Assembly (NCBI RefSeq): GCF_963576545.1
Contig: NC_083656.1
Span: 8,250,811-8,314,810, forward strand
DNA length: 64,000 nt
Source of the DNA: Limanda limanda
Taxonomy: Eukaryota > Chordata > Actinopteri > Pleuronectiformes > Pleuronectidae
Reading direction: 5' to 3'
How positions within the stretch are numbered: the stretch's first letter is position 1; each line of letters opens with the position of its first letter. The translations under genes were made by a program, and so were the position numbers. Below the pieces are notes generated by a model that saw only the letters and a program-made list of their open reading frames with translations, was not told where the DNA came from and searched no databases. Of the stretch, positions 52,801-64,000 are shown in pieces.

Positions 52801-55800
52801 TTGAGTGCTTCGAGGGAGGAAAATATCTGTTTAGCCCAGTGGAGAGCGATAACTTTCACAATAACTCACGGACAGAAATTTAAGCGGAGGAGCGGTGGCC
52901 AACTTTTAATGGTATTATCATGCATTCATTTTCGAAACTTGAAAGCTCCCTCAGTGTCTTTCAGTCTTGTGTGTGTGTGTGTTTTTCTTTCCTGTCTTTC
53001 TTTTGATCACTAAGATTTTGAAGTCCTGCTGAGGTATCGCCATCGGTGATTAGCCGCCCACAGGAAGGGACGTATACTTCTCACCCAGCGGTGAAGCGTA
53101 AAGGCAATTTTCACGTTTAAGCAGAAACTGACCCTTTTTTCTATAAACAATCAAAACACTATGGTAACAAAACTTCAAACCGCTTTATTTAATCTGGCAC
53201 TGATAAGGCCAGTAAGCACTTCCGTTAACGTGCAGAGTTTCTGCTCTTCCTCTTTGTATGTTTACGTCACCTGAGCACACTCCATATATCACCCTCTCGG
53301 CTCGACTATAAACAAAGACAAGCAAGAGTCGACTTGAAGCATCGTCACAGCGCCAGGGAGATAAAAACACGGAGTGGATAAACAGGCTCTGAAGTTTCCT
53401 AGCCTTGACAGTATTTCTTACCAGTTGTCATTTTATATGGCAGTGTCGTTTTTTCTATTTTTTTGCATAATTCCACGGTGCATTGGCTCGGCTTGATTTG
53501 ATTTAGGACCTCCACTTTCAAGGAAATTGGGCTTAGGGTATGAAAGTTCACACTTCTTGACTCCAGGCAATTGATTTTTTTTTTCCTCCGAGTAGTGAGT
53601 GTTAGCGCCGTGTTGTGTCACTGAGGTTCCAAGACACAGAAACCTCAGGGTCAGCTGTCTGAGATTTTATCTTTTTAAAGTCAGTAGGTACAAAGGTTTA
53701 GTAGAAAATTTGTCATCCGGAACTTTCAAGTTATTTATGATTTTGGTAGAAAATGTGTCTATTGACCATTTGAATAAATACAACTATGCTTTAAAATATT
53801 TATTTTTGAATTGGTATTTGAATATAGTTGTTTTATGCTCTTAGTTGTTTAGTGTAACTTGTGTAAAAGATTTAAATATATTTTCAGCCTGTTCGATAAA
53901 GTGTGTAACAGACATGATTAGAGAGTTCCCTCATTTATTATATATTCAGGAAATGGAGCCTATAGATTAAAACATCTTTTTCAGTGATCTTCTCAATAAA
54001 GTGAATTATTTAATGCAGAATATTCAACAAGATAAGATCGACTGTGAGAGGCAGTGAGAGGTGAGGAGCAGGATGAAAACATCTACTGACGCTCTGGAGC
54101 AGCTTTTCAAAGAGCCTTGGCTTTGTCTATGACTACAAATGAACTGCGAGTCTGCCTGTGTTACAGACTGGGGGCTTGGGAGGTTCAAAGTCATTGGCAT
54201 TAACCAGGCTGCCAGGGTTTGATGAAAAGACATTGTCCTGTTGGATTATGGAATCTGTGGCATCCAGGATATTGTGAGCGTGAACCTCGCAACAAGGATA
54301 TCAGCCTTTCCCGCTTCACCTCTGTCTGTTCTTTTTAAACTCTTGCCAGTTGTGGTTCCAGCAGGTTTATGGAAGTGCAGGAGAACCTCTTTAAAAGGGG
54401 GAACTTCACTTCAGGGGTTTAGGTTCAGAAGATTTGAAAAAGAGCGCAACTCACAAGTGAGTGTAAACGTCTTAAATGTCTTTTTTTATGCATAAATGTA
54501 GATGTATAAATTTGTTAATATATGTAAACACAATCAACTGTGTAGTATATTTGCCAATGATAATCATACAAAAAGATGGCACCAGATAAACAACACTTTG
54601 AAAATCATATTTTCAATCTCCCGCAACTTTAATTCTCTATTTCCATTTGTTATTTGGTGATTGAGCAAAAAGCTGTTGATCGCTGTCGGTGTTTTCTTCT
54701 TGCAGTTGGGGGGGAGGTCACCACATTACAGTTTGAATTAGATGAATTTGATTTCAACTGGCGTAAATGATTCCAAATTTGTTTTTGTGCCACATGTTCC
54801 CCATCTTTGCCGCTGCCGAGCACACACACAGTCTGAAGTTATTATTAGACTGAATCGAAGCGGCCCCATGTCCTCCGCTCTGAGCTGTGGGCACCGGGCT
54901 CCTGCATTGAGTTTGACAGCCTTCACACAATATTGTGCAAGGGCGCTCCCTTAGCTTCTCATGCTGGTTAAATGTAATATGGCAGATGGATAGTATTTGC
55001 AGACAGAGCGGGGGTCTCACCCTCCCCTCGCACTCTCTTTTTTTTCTTTCACCGTCTCTTGCCAGTACCTCAGACATTTCAAGGGGGAGAAATATGTATC
55101 AAATTAACTCTTAGCAACAGGGCCTCCCAGCTCCCTGCCCTTGTCTTCTCAGCAATCAGAGCTTTGTTATTTTAGTCTTTCAACCAAAACCAAACTGGAT
55201 TCAATGGCTTCGGCAATTACCTGTAATTTTCCAACCTAGTGCGCTGGCTTTCACCGGAGCGACTTGCGAACAGTGAGAGATTGTCTCCCTGGCTCCTCGT
55301 TGTAGCGTTGGAGTTAAGCGCACTAATTCATTTACATCTACCGAGTGGCACATTTGGAAATATTCACTTCCCAGCAGCAGGAATGTCTGCGGCGGTTTGG
55401 TTTCTGTCTGTGAGCAACCTTCCAGTCCCTGAAACTGGAAACCCCTCCTGCAGTGTCGACACTCCGACACTGAACCTCTGCTTTATACATCTGACCCATA
55501 TATTAATATGTTCTTTCAAGGCGGTTGAGAAGAGACAACTCTGAGGCCCCGACATCTGTTTTCACATCGCAGGCTTTTATCCCGTTTTTCCATCGACCCC
55601 CACAAACGCCCCTTTCCATTCCCCATCCTGTTCTCAAACCGTGTAAGAAACTACAGGAGCTGTATGTGTGCGTGTGTGTGTGTGTTTGTGTGTATTTGTT
55701 TGAGTCGGAGTGATGTTTTCCCCTTCAGAGGTACTGAAGGAGAGAGAACTGCTCGCACTAAAATGCTAATTAAGTGCAGTGTGGCAGACAAGGACACTTG

Positions 55801-57144
55801 AGAGTGTGTGCATTAGCAAATTTTAACTCCCTGCAAACCAAATAGTTTGTTCTGGGCTAATCTCCCAAAGATGGAGGCAAGCACTACAGTAGAAACCAGA
55901 GAGAGTCAGAAAACTACAGACCGGGCTTCAGAGCATGAAGAGAGAAAGAGAGAAGCATGGTTTTCTTTTTCATTACCGACATAACACAGTTTTAGGAGAA
56001 GAAAGCACCTCTTCTGGCATCGCTTTCCCGTTTCATCTCTTCACAGAGGTAACATATGGTATCTGTAAGGGAGAGTCAGTTTGTACTCTGCGGTGAATTA
56101 TTTTGTGGATTAGTATTGGCATTTAAATGCTCTTGGCTTTAAATCTTGTCTGTTTTAGATCTTAAGTACATTCCTTGGCATCCCTCTCTCTCCGCGCTCG
56201 GGCTGGCCTCTTCCCCTGGCCAACACATTTTTTTTGGGAAACTTTGGAGCTTAACAGGAGAGGAGCAACACAGCAGCCATCTGAAAAGACCCCGGAGCTG
56301 ATCTCAAATTAGTTTTAGTGAGATAGCACTCAAATCAAACTAATTCTCCCAATGTTGTGTTGCCAGCGAAAAGACCTCAAACTGCAAAGCTGGAGTTAGC
56401 ATCACCTTTTTTTTATTTTTCTAGTTTCATCTGTAACTTCACAGGAGTGGAGGCGTCTGAGGTTAATGTAATTACGGTCTCTGATGGTTGTACAAATTGC
56501 AGGCAGGTACTGTGACACACACTCCCCTTAAGTGTTCTGTGGTTGGCTCTAATGTCTTGTTTTATCCGCGCTCATTAAAGCGACCTTGGCCAGGTATGTT
56601 TAGTTATAGCCACGACCTTCGGGCATGCTCCACTATATTTCAAATCCAGCACTAGAGACCTTCCTGACTTGTGGAGGGTTGGAGAGGAAATATCTGCTAA
56701 CTTGAGAATCGGGTAATATTTAAACCAGAGAAAATGATATATAAATAAATACTGCAGCAGTCTGTAAGTGATGTCTCTGCCCACTTGTTAAATCGAGGGT
56801 TCGTGGCACATTTATGTTGCCCTGGAGATCCCGGCTGACACGATAGCCCCCTTTCTCCCGGTCTCCGAGTGGCCTTTAAAAGCGCGTCCCCTCCCCTTCT
56901 GTTTCCAGTACAGTTGGCTTCCCTCCAGCCTCAGAAGAAGTGGATGAATTCCTAGATATCTGATAAGCCCCCACCAGAACATCATTCTTAATGGAAGAGA
57001 GAAGGAGACGAGGAGGCAGATGCTATCGGCGCCGCTGAACCGCCTCCCAAGTCAGATCAAACATCCTAAAAGTGCAGGGAATGCTGAATCATGTCGCGAG
57101 GTTCTTACACATTTATCTCCTCTGTAGGTTTTAATTCTGAATTG

Positions 57145-57300
57145 ATTGATTATTTATTTAAGCCTCGGAAAACACATTGAGGAATAAGACCCTCATTTAC
57201 AATGGTGCCGAGGGTACATTGAAGAGTTAATACATTGAAAAGAAAAAATAAACAAATAAGAATGAAATAAAAATGCATATATATATATATATATACAGTA
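57145..57300. repeat. Fish repeat fragment with terminal AT microsatellite
   Basis: AAGCCTCGGAAAACACATTG, then AGACCCTCATTTACAATGG and GTGCCGAGGGTACATTGA, is phrase order I recognise from an abundant teleost repeat. It runs into A-rich DNA and an AT array at 57277-57295. The A-rich end suggests a retroposon tail, but target duplications were not found. Confidence 0.45.
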
Positions 57301-58714
57301 ATACAAGGGAAATGGTCATAAAACAATCATTTTTGACGATTCAATAAATTACTATGGTTAAGTCAACTAACAGTTACAATCACTGCAGGAGAAATCAGTT
57401 GTACATGAGATAAGATTTGAGAATTCCCTTAATGAAATAATTGAAACCAACTGGCCGTTTTTTAATGCAAACAAAACATCATTAACATCGAGAAAATCCC
57501 ACTTGGCTTTGTAGCTCTCCCCCCCCACCCCTACTCGTTTTCATTAGAAGCGAAAAACCTTAAATGGTTTCCTTTCACCCTTGCGATTTTTCTTTTTCCT
57601 CCTCTCAATGCTTTCTGCGACACCATTAATCACTTACCTCTGTTTGTTTGTCCTCCTTCTCTCCGCTGGCTTATCGAGCCGGAGACTGACACAGATTCTC
57701 CCCCAACCCCCCCACCATCATGTGCGAAGGTCTTGTTTGTCCCCGCGTGCTTGTGTGTAAAACAGCGGGACCTTCAGGAGTCGCAGAGTAAAATATATCT
57801 GGCGGCTCGAGCGTGGCGTACCAGAGGTGTCTTGATGGAGATGGAGTCATACTGAGCTAATGAAGCTCCAAACCTCAGCTATCGATCCACCTCGCAACGG
57901 TGCTTCGCAGAGATAACTGACGCGGAGAGCGGTGTGTGGCATCACACGCGCTCTGATCTGTGTGACATCTAATTCTGTGTAATGAACCCTGTGCACCAGA
58001 GAGCATGATGGGGGGCTGTCTATGGTAATGACAGGGATAGCATGGCCTGGGCGGCTGCTGTAGAGCTTTGAAACACTGCCGGGTAGCTCTCAGGGCTCTC
58101 CTGACAGCGAGGAATTTATAACTGGAACAAACGCCTCTATACTTGAAATGAAAGTCGCTTTGAAAATTGTATAAAAGCTGCTGTTTGGTGAATACGTGAA
58201 GTCTTTATATTACTTTGTTGAACTTGTCATTTCTGGCGGTTTCGGCTTCTTTATTTCTGTTTCTTCTCTCTACAGGTACCTACTGCTTGATTGTCTCTAC
58301 TGGGTTTCTCCAATTATTCCTGAATAGGGTCCCTTAAGATCTAAGTCACATTAGTCCATCATCCAATCAAAATTCACCACACACAAGGTCTTTGCACATC
58401 AACTGAGACAACAAATAAATAGCACAAAATAGCAAGTACTTCTGAGCCCAGAAAAAAGATGCGATGTCCTTTCCACGCTTCAGAGCGATTATGTGGTTTC
58501 TTGTCAGGTCGTGTGACATTGCACCGAACTCGTGGTTTCTTGAATTTGTCCGTCGCACTTGGTTTTGGCAGATTTCAGACTGATGATAGCACTTAATCAC
58601 AGAAGCGTTGGTGCTGCTACTGGTGGTGGTGAGAAGATGAGACACAAACCAGGAACAATCCTTCCACTGAAGACAAAACACAACCCATGACAATTACTGT
58701 GTCCTCTGTTTTGT

Positions 58715-58790
58715 CCATAGACCGTTTATACTGAAAGGATGGACGACTCTAAAGTGAAGCCAAAGAATTGATTGCTACCGTTCGGACTCT
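58715..58790 (+). repeat. Fish repeat terminal fragment
   Basis: Reads CCATAGACCGTTTATACTG, AAAGGATGGACGACTC and AAAGTGAAGCCAAAG, a diverged form of the start of a common teleost repeat. The matching far end of the same family appears to be the fragment at 62452-62530; the two are not one insertion, since an adk exon lies between them. Confidence 0.4.
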
Positions 58791-59471
58791 GGCTCCAAAT
58801 GGGCAGGAAGGCAGCGTTTGTGTCTGGGATATTTTGGCTTCATTTCTGGATAGTGGCAGGAAGTTTATTATTACAGTCTATGGTCTCAACAATCACAAAG
58901 TCAAATGTTTTAAAGACATATTCCTACCTCATAAAGAAGATATGATGAACTAGGCCCAGTATTTGCACTCTTTTAGCTCTGTTTTTGGTCTCCACCACAA
59001 TGTTTACCAGGTAGTCACCATTGTCTCTCTGTCATTGGGTGCTGGGCAGGTAGATTGTGGCTTTTCTAATAAACTTGACTCAGATCTGGAAACTTGATGG
59101 AATTAAGTGTGATTGCAGTGTCCATTATTAGTCTTTTCACTGAGGAGGTGACGCTTTAAATCCCCTCCATCATTCCCTGGTAATAGGAAGTGTCAAACAA
59201 AATCTTCATGACACAGTACTTTGGACACTCCCCCCTTCTCCCTGCAGAATTAAAATAGACCTGGAAGAAAGAAAAAAGTCGTTTTCCATGACCACCTCTG
59301 CCGCTTCTGGTGCAAATGAAAATGCCCTTCCCAAAATAGATCATTTTTACCCTTCAGATGTCCACTTTTATTTTAAGCCCAGTGACACCTCGCCATCCAT
59401 CACACCCAGCGTTTCAGATGTGAGCAGCCCCGGGAGAAACACCGATACAATGCAGGGAAAGTGTGATAGCG

Positions 59472-59473
<2 letters not shown>

Positions 59474-59503
<30 letters not shown>
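59474..59503. repeat. CTG trinucleotide repeat, 10 units
   Basis: Ten perfect CTG units inside the adk intron, on the sense strand. As RNA this would be a CUG repeat, well below pathogenic expansion lengths. The frame through it (Leu run at the end of a 74-codon frame) is not supported as a gene. Confidence 0.95.
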
Positions 59504-59504
<1 letters not shown>

Positions 59505-60239
59505 GTAGTTAGGATCTTTATGGTTAGATTACCACTAATTTCACCTCAGAGTAGCATTTAGACGTTTTCTTTGTGTGAGTAAAGTGGAAGTCATTCCTCT
59601 CTTTAGGGTAAACATTGAAAATGGATGCCCTGCCTTTCCAACTCTTCCCTCAAATTACCACTTGACATGGCCAAACATTGCGCCGCATCTTTGTCTGCCA
59701 GGAAAATGCTTTTCTGAATTCTTTCATTGAATGTTTTGGCTGGGTGAGAGTTGTGAGAAGTGTACCCGTGGCTTTGATAATCTTGACCTGGAAATGTGAT
59801 CGTCACCCCACTTCACAAGGCTCCCTGACACCTGGGAAACTGGATCTGGTATTCTTGATACATGATCTGCACCGCAGCACTAAAGACTTAACTCCTCCTG
59901 TTGCGTAGTGACAGAGACGACCGATGGGAAGTGGAATTTCATAAAGCTCAAACTGAGCCTTTTTTCCCCCTCATGTCACAATGGAGTCACAACAACGCTT
60001 TGAGCCTGGTGGGAAAAATGGCCTGTATGACTTTTGTGAGATGCTCATTAAAGGTTTTAATTTGAAATGCAACATTTTTCTAAATATAAATACATACACA
60101 TTCCTGTGCCAGACAACATTTTCTATGCGATTACTTAAAGCAAATGCAATCGGCGAATGTCAATACACTCGTCCACAAACCTATTATAGGACATTAAGGT
60201 GTAAGTTTCATTTCCTGTTTTATTTTGTGCATTTCATCC

Positions 60240-60428
60240 TGGTGGAAAGCCTGCCATCATATCTTCCTGTTAGTCTTCAAGTGTCTTTGCCTCGGTAGTT
60301 CCTTGACCTCAAGTTTGCCTCACCCTCTGGATTTGTTTATCTTTGTTCAGTAAAGACCTTGAACGTTTTTTTTGGACCTGCTCTGTTTTGTGTTTCGATT
60401 CCTTGCCTTGTTGTGGCCGGTTGTGACA
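60240..60428 (+). repeat. Retroposon-tail-like fish repeat
   Basis: Contains TTCAGTAAAGACCTTGAACG, TTTTTTTTGGACCTGCTCTG, TTTCGATTCCTTGCCTTG and TGTGGCCGGTTGTGACA, an order I recognise from the 3' part of a teleost repeat ending in TGTGACA. Class is uncertain and no target duplication was identified. Confidence 0.4.
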
Positions 60429-61269
60429 TCCGTAAATAATCGCATCGAATCAAAGGGACCCGAGTGCTCAAATATCAATAAAGTGCGACAGGATGAGCGT
60501 ATTTTAGCACGACATGGACATAATTCATTCAGAAATTAGTTAATGTATTTCAGTACTGATCTCTGGGCAATTTGCGATGGCACTGGCAGTGGAACTGAGG
60601 TTAGAAGTAAATTACACAGAGCCAGTGTGTGATTAGGGAAGCTGTGGCTCAGCTTTTAAAGTTCAAAACCCCTCAGGATATTTGATCGAGCCGCCGGCCT
60701 TTGATCAGCGTTAACATTACGGTAACCATGACAGTTTATTTTCAACTGCCCCCCCCCCCGAAAAAAAAGACCATTTGTGTCAGAGAACAATCTCCCCTTC
60801 CCCCTGACGTGTTGGCACGCCGCAAAAGAAAAATGTCAGTGTCAGTGATGGGCCATTAGCCCACAGTGAGTTCCTTCTGTGCTCCCAGACCCACGGAAAC
60901 ACCTTTTTAGTCTTCAACAGATGGTGCAGCGACCACAGGCGCTGACCTGGGCCTCCACTTAAAGACCCCCATCCCCCCAAAAACCCCCCCACAGGTAACA
61001 CAGTACTGCAGAGGAGCAACAGAGAGTGAATAGCATCAAGCATGTACAGTATAATTAGGACTTTAGCTGCTTAGCACGGCTGTATTGTAACGACTTGTAC
61101 ATTTGACTGACGACATTGGTGTTGTACCCTTTTCTTTCTTCGTGGAGGTCGGCCCTCCGTCGCTGCAAATGTCATAGCGCTTTAATGAGAACTGCGCCGC
61201 TGCCCACAATGGAAGCTTTTCAGCCAGATTAAATGTATCAGTGTGCATGAACCCACCCCCCATCCCACA

Positions 61270-61284
61270 CCCCCCCCCCCCCCC
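61270..61284. repeat. C15 homopolymer
   Basis: Fifteen C residues in a CCCA-rich context about 640 bp upstream of the 61926 exon. Confidence 0.85.
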
Positions 61285-61898
61285 ACTTTGCCCCTATTGT
61301 GACACAGTGGTTTTACAGAGCAGCTTGTTGCTGAAAAACAAGGTTAAGGAGATCAGTATCAAAGGAGGAGTGTTTTTGTGCGGCTCGCAGGAGAGTCTCG
61401 CGTCAGGTTTCCACCTGAAACACAAAGGTGTTTTCTTACCTGATTTGTATTCATTCACATAACCTGCCTCTCTTGTTTCCAAGTAAGGAGAGTCCAGACG
61501 AGACTTTTGTTCGCCCTATCATCGGATACGTGCACGCCGCTTCCTCCAGTACGAGCCTTGGAGCCCAGCCACGGGCTTTGTCCTGGATGACTTTTTTCCT
61601 GCCCTCTTTCCTCTTCTTTGTTGCTCTGTGTATGTTCTAAGAAAACATTTCAGATAAATGTTTGAGCTCCGCCGCAGTTTTTTTCCCCTCATTTTGACTC
61701 CTGTGTTATTTCAGTAATACCAAGTCTTGTCATCCTAAAATTTCCCTGTCAGAACCCAGAGCCCACAAATTAGCAGTTTAAAGTGTTTCAGCCCATAGGG
61801 GCCGGCATCACTCTACAGATAATGGAGCCTGTGCAGTGGTACTGTACAGATCCATCTGTCTGACGTCAGTAAAACTTCTGAATACATGATGAAAGTAA

Positions 61899-62105
<207 letters not shown>

Positions 62106-62451
62106 TAAAGTCATTTGCTGACGTGATAATGGCTTCTCACCATGACATCACAGCAATTTGTCCATATTTGGAGGGGCATAGGGTGGAGCCTGACTACACC
62201 TACACCTGTGACCTACACCCAATGAAAAGTACTAGCTGTCAATAACATGGTATCCAGGTAAATCCATACCATTAAAAAAAAAAAATGTAATGGAGCCATA
62301 ATGTACAAAATTAACATCATGATGTGTCAAAGAAGACTCGAAACCAGAGATCGAGATGATAAACTCTCAATGAAAATGGTTACTTATGTTATAAATCATG
62401 TGAGAGGAGGTTAATTATAACATGTCTAAAGAAACTGATACGAAATCTCTT

Positions 62452-62530
62452 TTGCAACCAGTGTAGTCGCCCCCTGCAGGTCAGAGAACAGAGGTCTCCA
62501 GCACTTCTGCATTGGCTTCACTTTCCTGAC
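62452..62530 (+). repeat. Fish repeat terminal fragment
   Basis: TTTTGCAACCAGTGTAGTCG, CCCCCTGCAGGTCAGAG and GCACTTCTGCATTGGCTTCA, with CTTTCCTGAC after it, is the familiar end portion of an abundant teleost repeat (in most copies: CAGTCGCCCCCTGCTGG, then TTCCGCATTGGCTTCA). It lies 356 bp after an adk exon. Confidence 0.6.
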
Positions 62531-63416
62531 TCGGAATCTGCAGATCTGTCAGAGCCAAATATGTCCGAATATCAGAGCCAAAGTTCAAATATGTCTGAAA
62601 TAGGAAGTGTCCAAGGAATTCAAACATTACAAATTAAACCCAGGGACGATTTTACTCACACTGGTGTTGAGTAATAGCGTTGGAGAACGGTGACACATAG
62701 TCAGTCGACTTAAGTGGTGTCTGTTGTTGTGATGAAAGTGTAGAGAAGTATAGAAGCATTTCAGCACTCTGCTAACTTCACCTTTTTATTTGTCAACACC
62801 AACCTTTAGTTTTCTGTGCTAATTTTGAACAACTACAGGAGACACCACTGAAACAAATGTCTACGACTCAGTGGACTTGTGTGTTAATAACAAGTTAATA
62901 ACAATTTATCTTTGTAAAAGTCCCTATGTTCTGTCTAAGATATTCTTTACAAGATAAGAATCAAGTCTGCAATCGAAAATCCACACTGAATACTTCTATA
63001 TATTCATTTTTATTAACACACTAAATTCAAAATTATTTTGCGATCCCAGCAAAATAATGTTCTCTATTTTGCAGTTTAACAATATATACTTTCCCCTCGT
63101 TAAAAAAGCTAAATTAAAACGCCAGGTCCACTCTCTCATTCCACTCATTGCTCTTGTTTCTCCTCGGTATCAATTTAACTCCTCACTTATCACAGCGACA
63201 TAAAGAGATGAATAAGAATTAGCCCCGTAATCATTCATCTCAATCGTGTCACCATTTCATGCCGGTTAATCTATCGATTTCTCTCGCGGCTCTGTGAAAG
63301 CGAGTCGCTGGTTGGAGGTCAAGCTGTGGTCACAGACCACGGCGCTGCTGGGAAGTATCGTCTAACAGGCCAGCTGAGCTTGACTCCGAGGCAGCGCCTG
63401 GACAAACTGCGCCTTC

Positions 63417-63436
63417 GGGGGGGGGGGGGGGGGGGG
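63417..63436. repeat. G20 homopolymer
   Basis: Twenty consecutive G residues between CTTC and TGTAGG. It may impede polymerase and is likely length-variable. Confidence 0.9.
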
Positions 63437-64000
63437 TGTAGGATCGCTGGAGTGGATTTGCCTCCCTGCTGCTAAAGCTACTAAACAGAGGTCTGTCTTT
63501 GGGTGGAGATGGGGTCCGCAGACCAGGACAGAACTGGAATAAACTGCTCAGCATTCGAGGATTTATTGCTGTTGCTGACTTCAGCTCTTTTCCCCCTTTT
63601 CTTTCCTCTCCCAGTATAAGACCTCCCTTTTACATATGCACCTCTCTCTCCCTCTCCCCACTCCCTAATTGCTGTGAGGAACGATTCTGTCTCCTAAACC
63701 GCGGCGTACATTCTGCAAGCGTTATGTATTTTCGAGTGGGTGGTTCTGTAACTGTTTGCTCACACCTCCAGTCATTACACTTTAATGACTCCGGATAATT
63801 GCAATGTATGTTTGTCGAGGGAGATTATCTTCTGGAGACTCTGTCGGAGCTTGCTCTCTCCGCAATTGAACCTGGCTAAGTCGGGCCAAAATAAGAGCTT
63901 CAGTGGGAAAACAGAGCAGATATTCAGCGCTCGGATCCTCGAGCAGTGAGGTCTTCCGGGGTCCGGATCGGTCTCACGTCTGTCTGAAGTGTTTTGGATC

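Noticed and set aside
63380..63412. GAGGCAGCGCC as a possible start of the next adk exon (Glu-Ala-Ala)
   Set aside because: No acceptor AG with pyrimidine tract at the right place and the following codons do not continue the adenosine kinase sequence.

Overview
The window is nuclear DNA from a vertebrate, almost certainly a ray-finned (teleost) fish. It is a slice of one large gene, adenosine kinase (adk), read on the + strand. The evidence is four short exons (3198-3276, 32271-32443, 34756-34864, 61926-62096). Their translations join in frame into one continuous stretch of about 177 residues that matches the vertebrate adenosine kinase sequence, each with AG/GT splice borders and compatible phases. 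The teleost assignment rests on the interspersed repeats, the many long CA/GT microsatellites and the closeness of the exons to vertebrate ADK. The first coding exons lie upstream of the window. The exons carrying the rest of the NxxE motif, the anion-hole region and the catalytic Asp lie downstream.

Layout: 1-3197 is the end of an upstream intron. 3277-32270 is an intron of about 29.0 kb. 32444-34755 is a short intron of 2.3 kb. 34865-61925 is an intron of about 27.1 kb. 62097-64000 is the start of the next intron. I found no second protein-coding gene and no RNA gene on either strand. The long open frames outside the exons are chance frames, microsatellite translations or transposon remnants.

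The introns hold three kinds of material. (1) Mobile-element debris: two copies of a fold-back (palindromic) MITE at 24588-25056 and 29106-29474, an internally deleted hAT element with a BED zinc-finger exon near 26.1-26.7 kb, a 5'-truncated non-LTR insertion with a 17-bp target duplication at 18579-18942, three copies of one recurrent unit (15.9, 19.6 and 40.0 kb), and several 3'-end or terminal repeat fragments. (2) Simple repeats, led by a 213-bp uninterrupted TG array at 25398-25610. (3) AT-rich, low-repeat islands with dense TAAT-type motifs that look like conserved non-coding (enhancer) elements; these are inference only, because no alignment could be run.

The exons encode part of the PfkB-family enzyme that phosphorylates adenosine to AMP: the ribose-binding GG motif, the lid/substrate region, and the strand ending in the first three residues of the Mg/phosphate NxxE motif. 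I see no evidence of a novel multi-gene system. The most unusual items are the fold-back elements (one with a 21-22 bp flanking duplication, the other with 8 bp) and the candidate regulatory islands.
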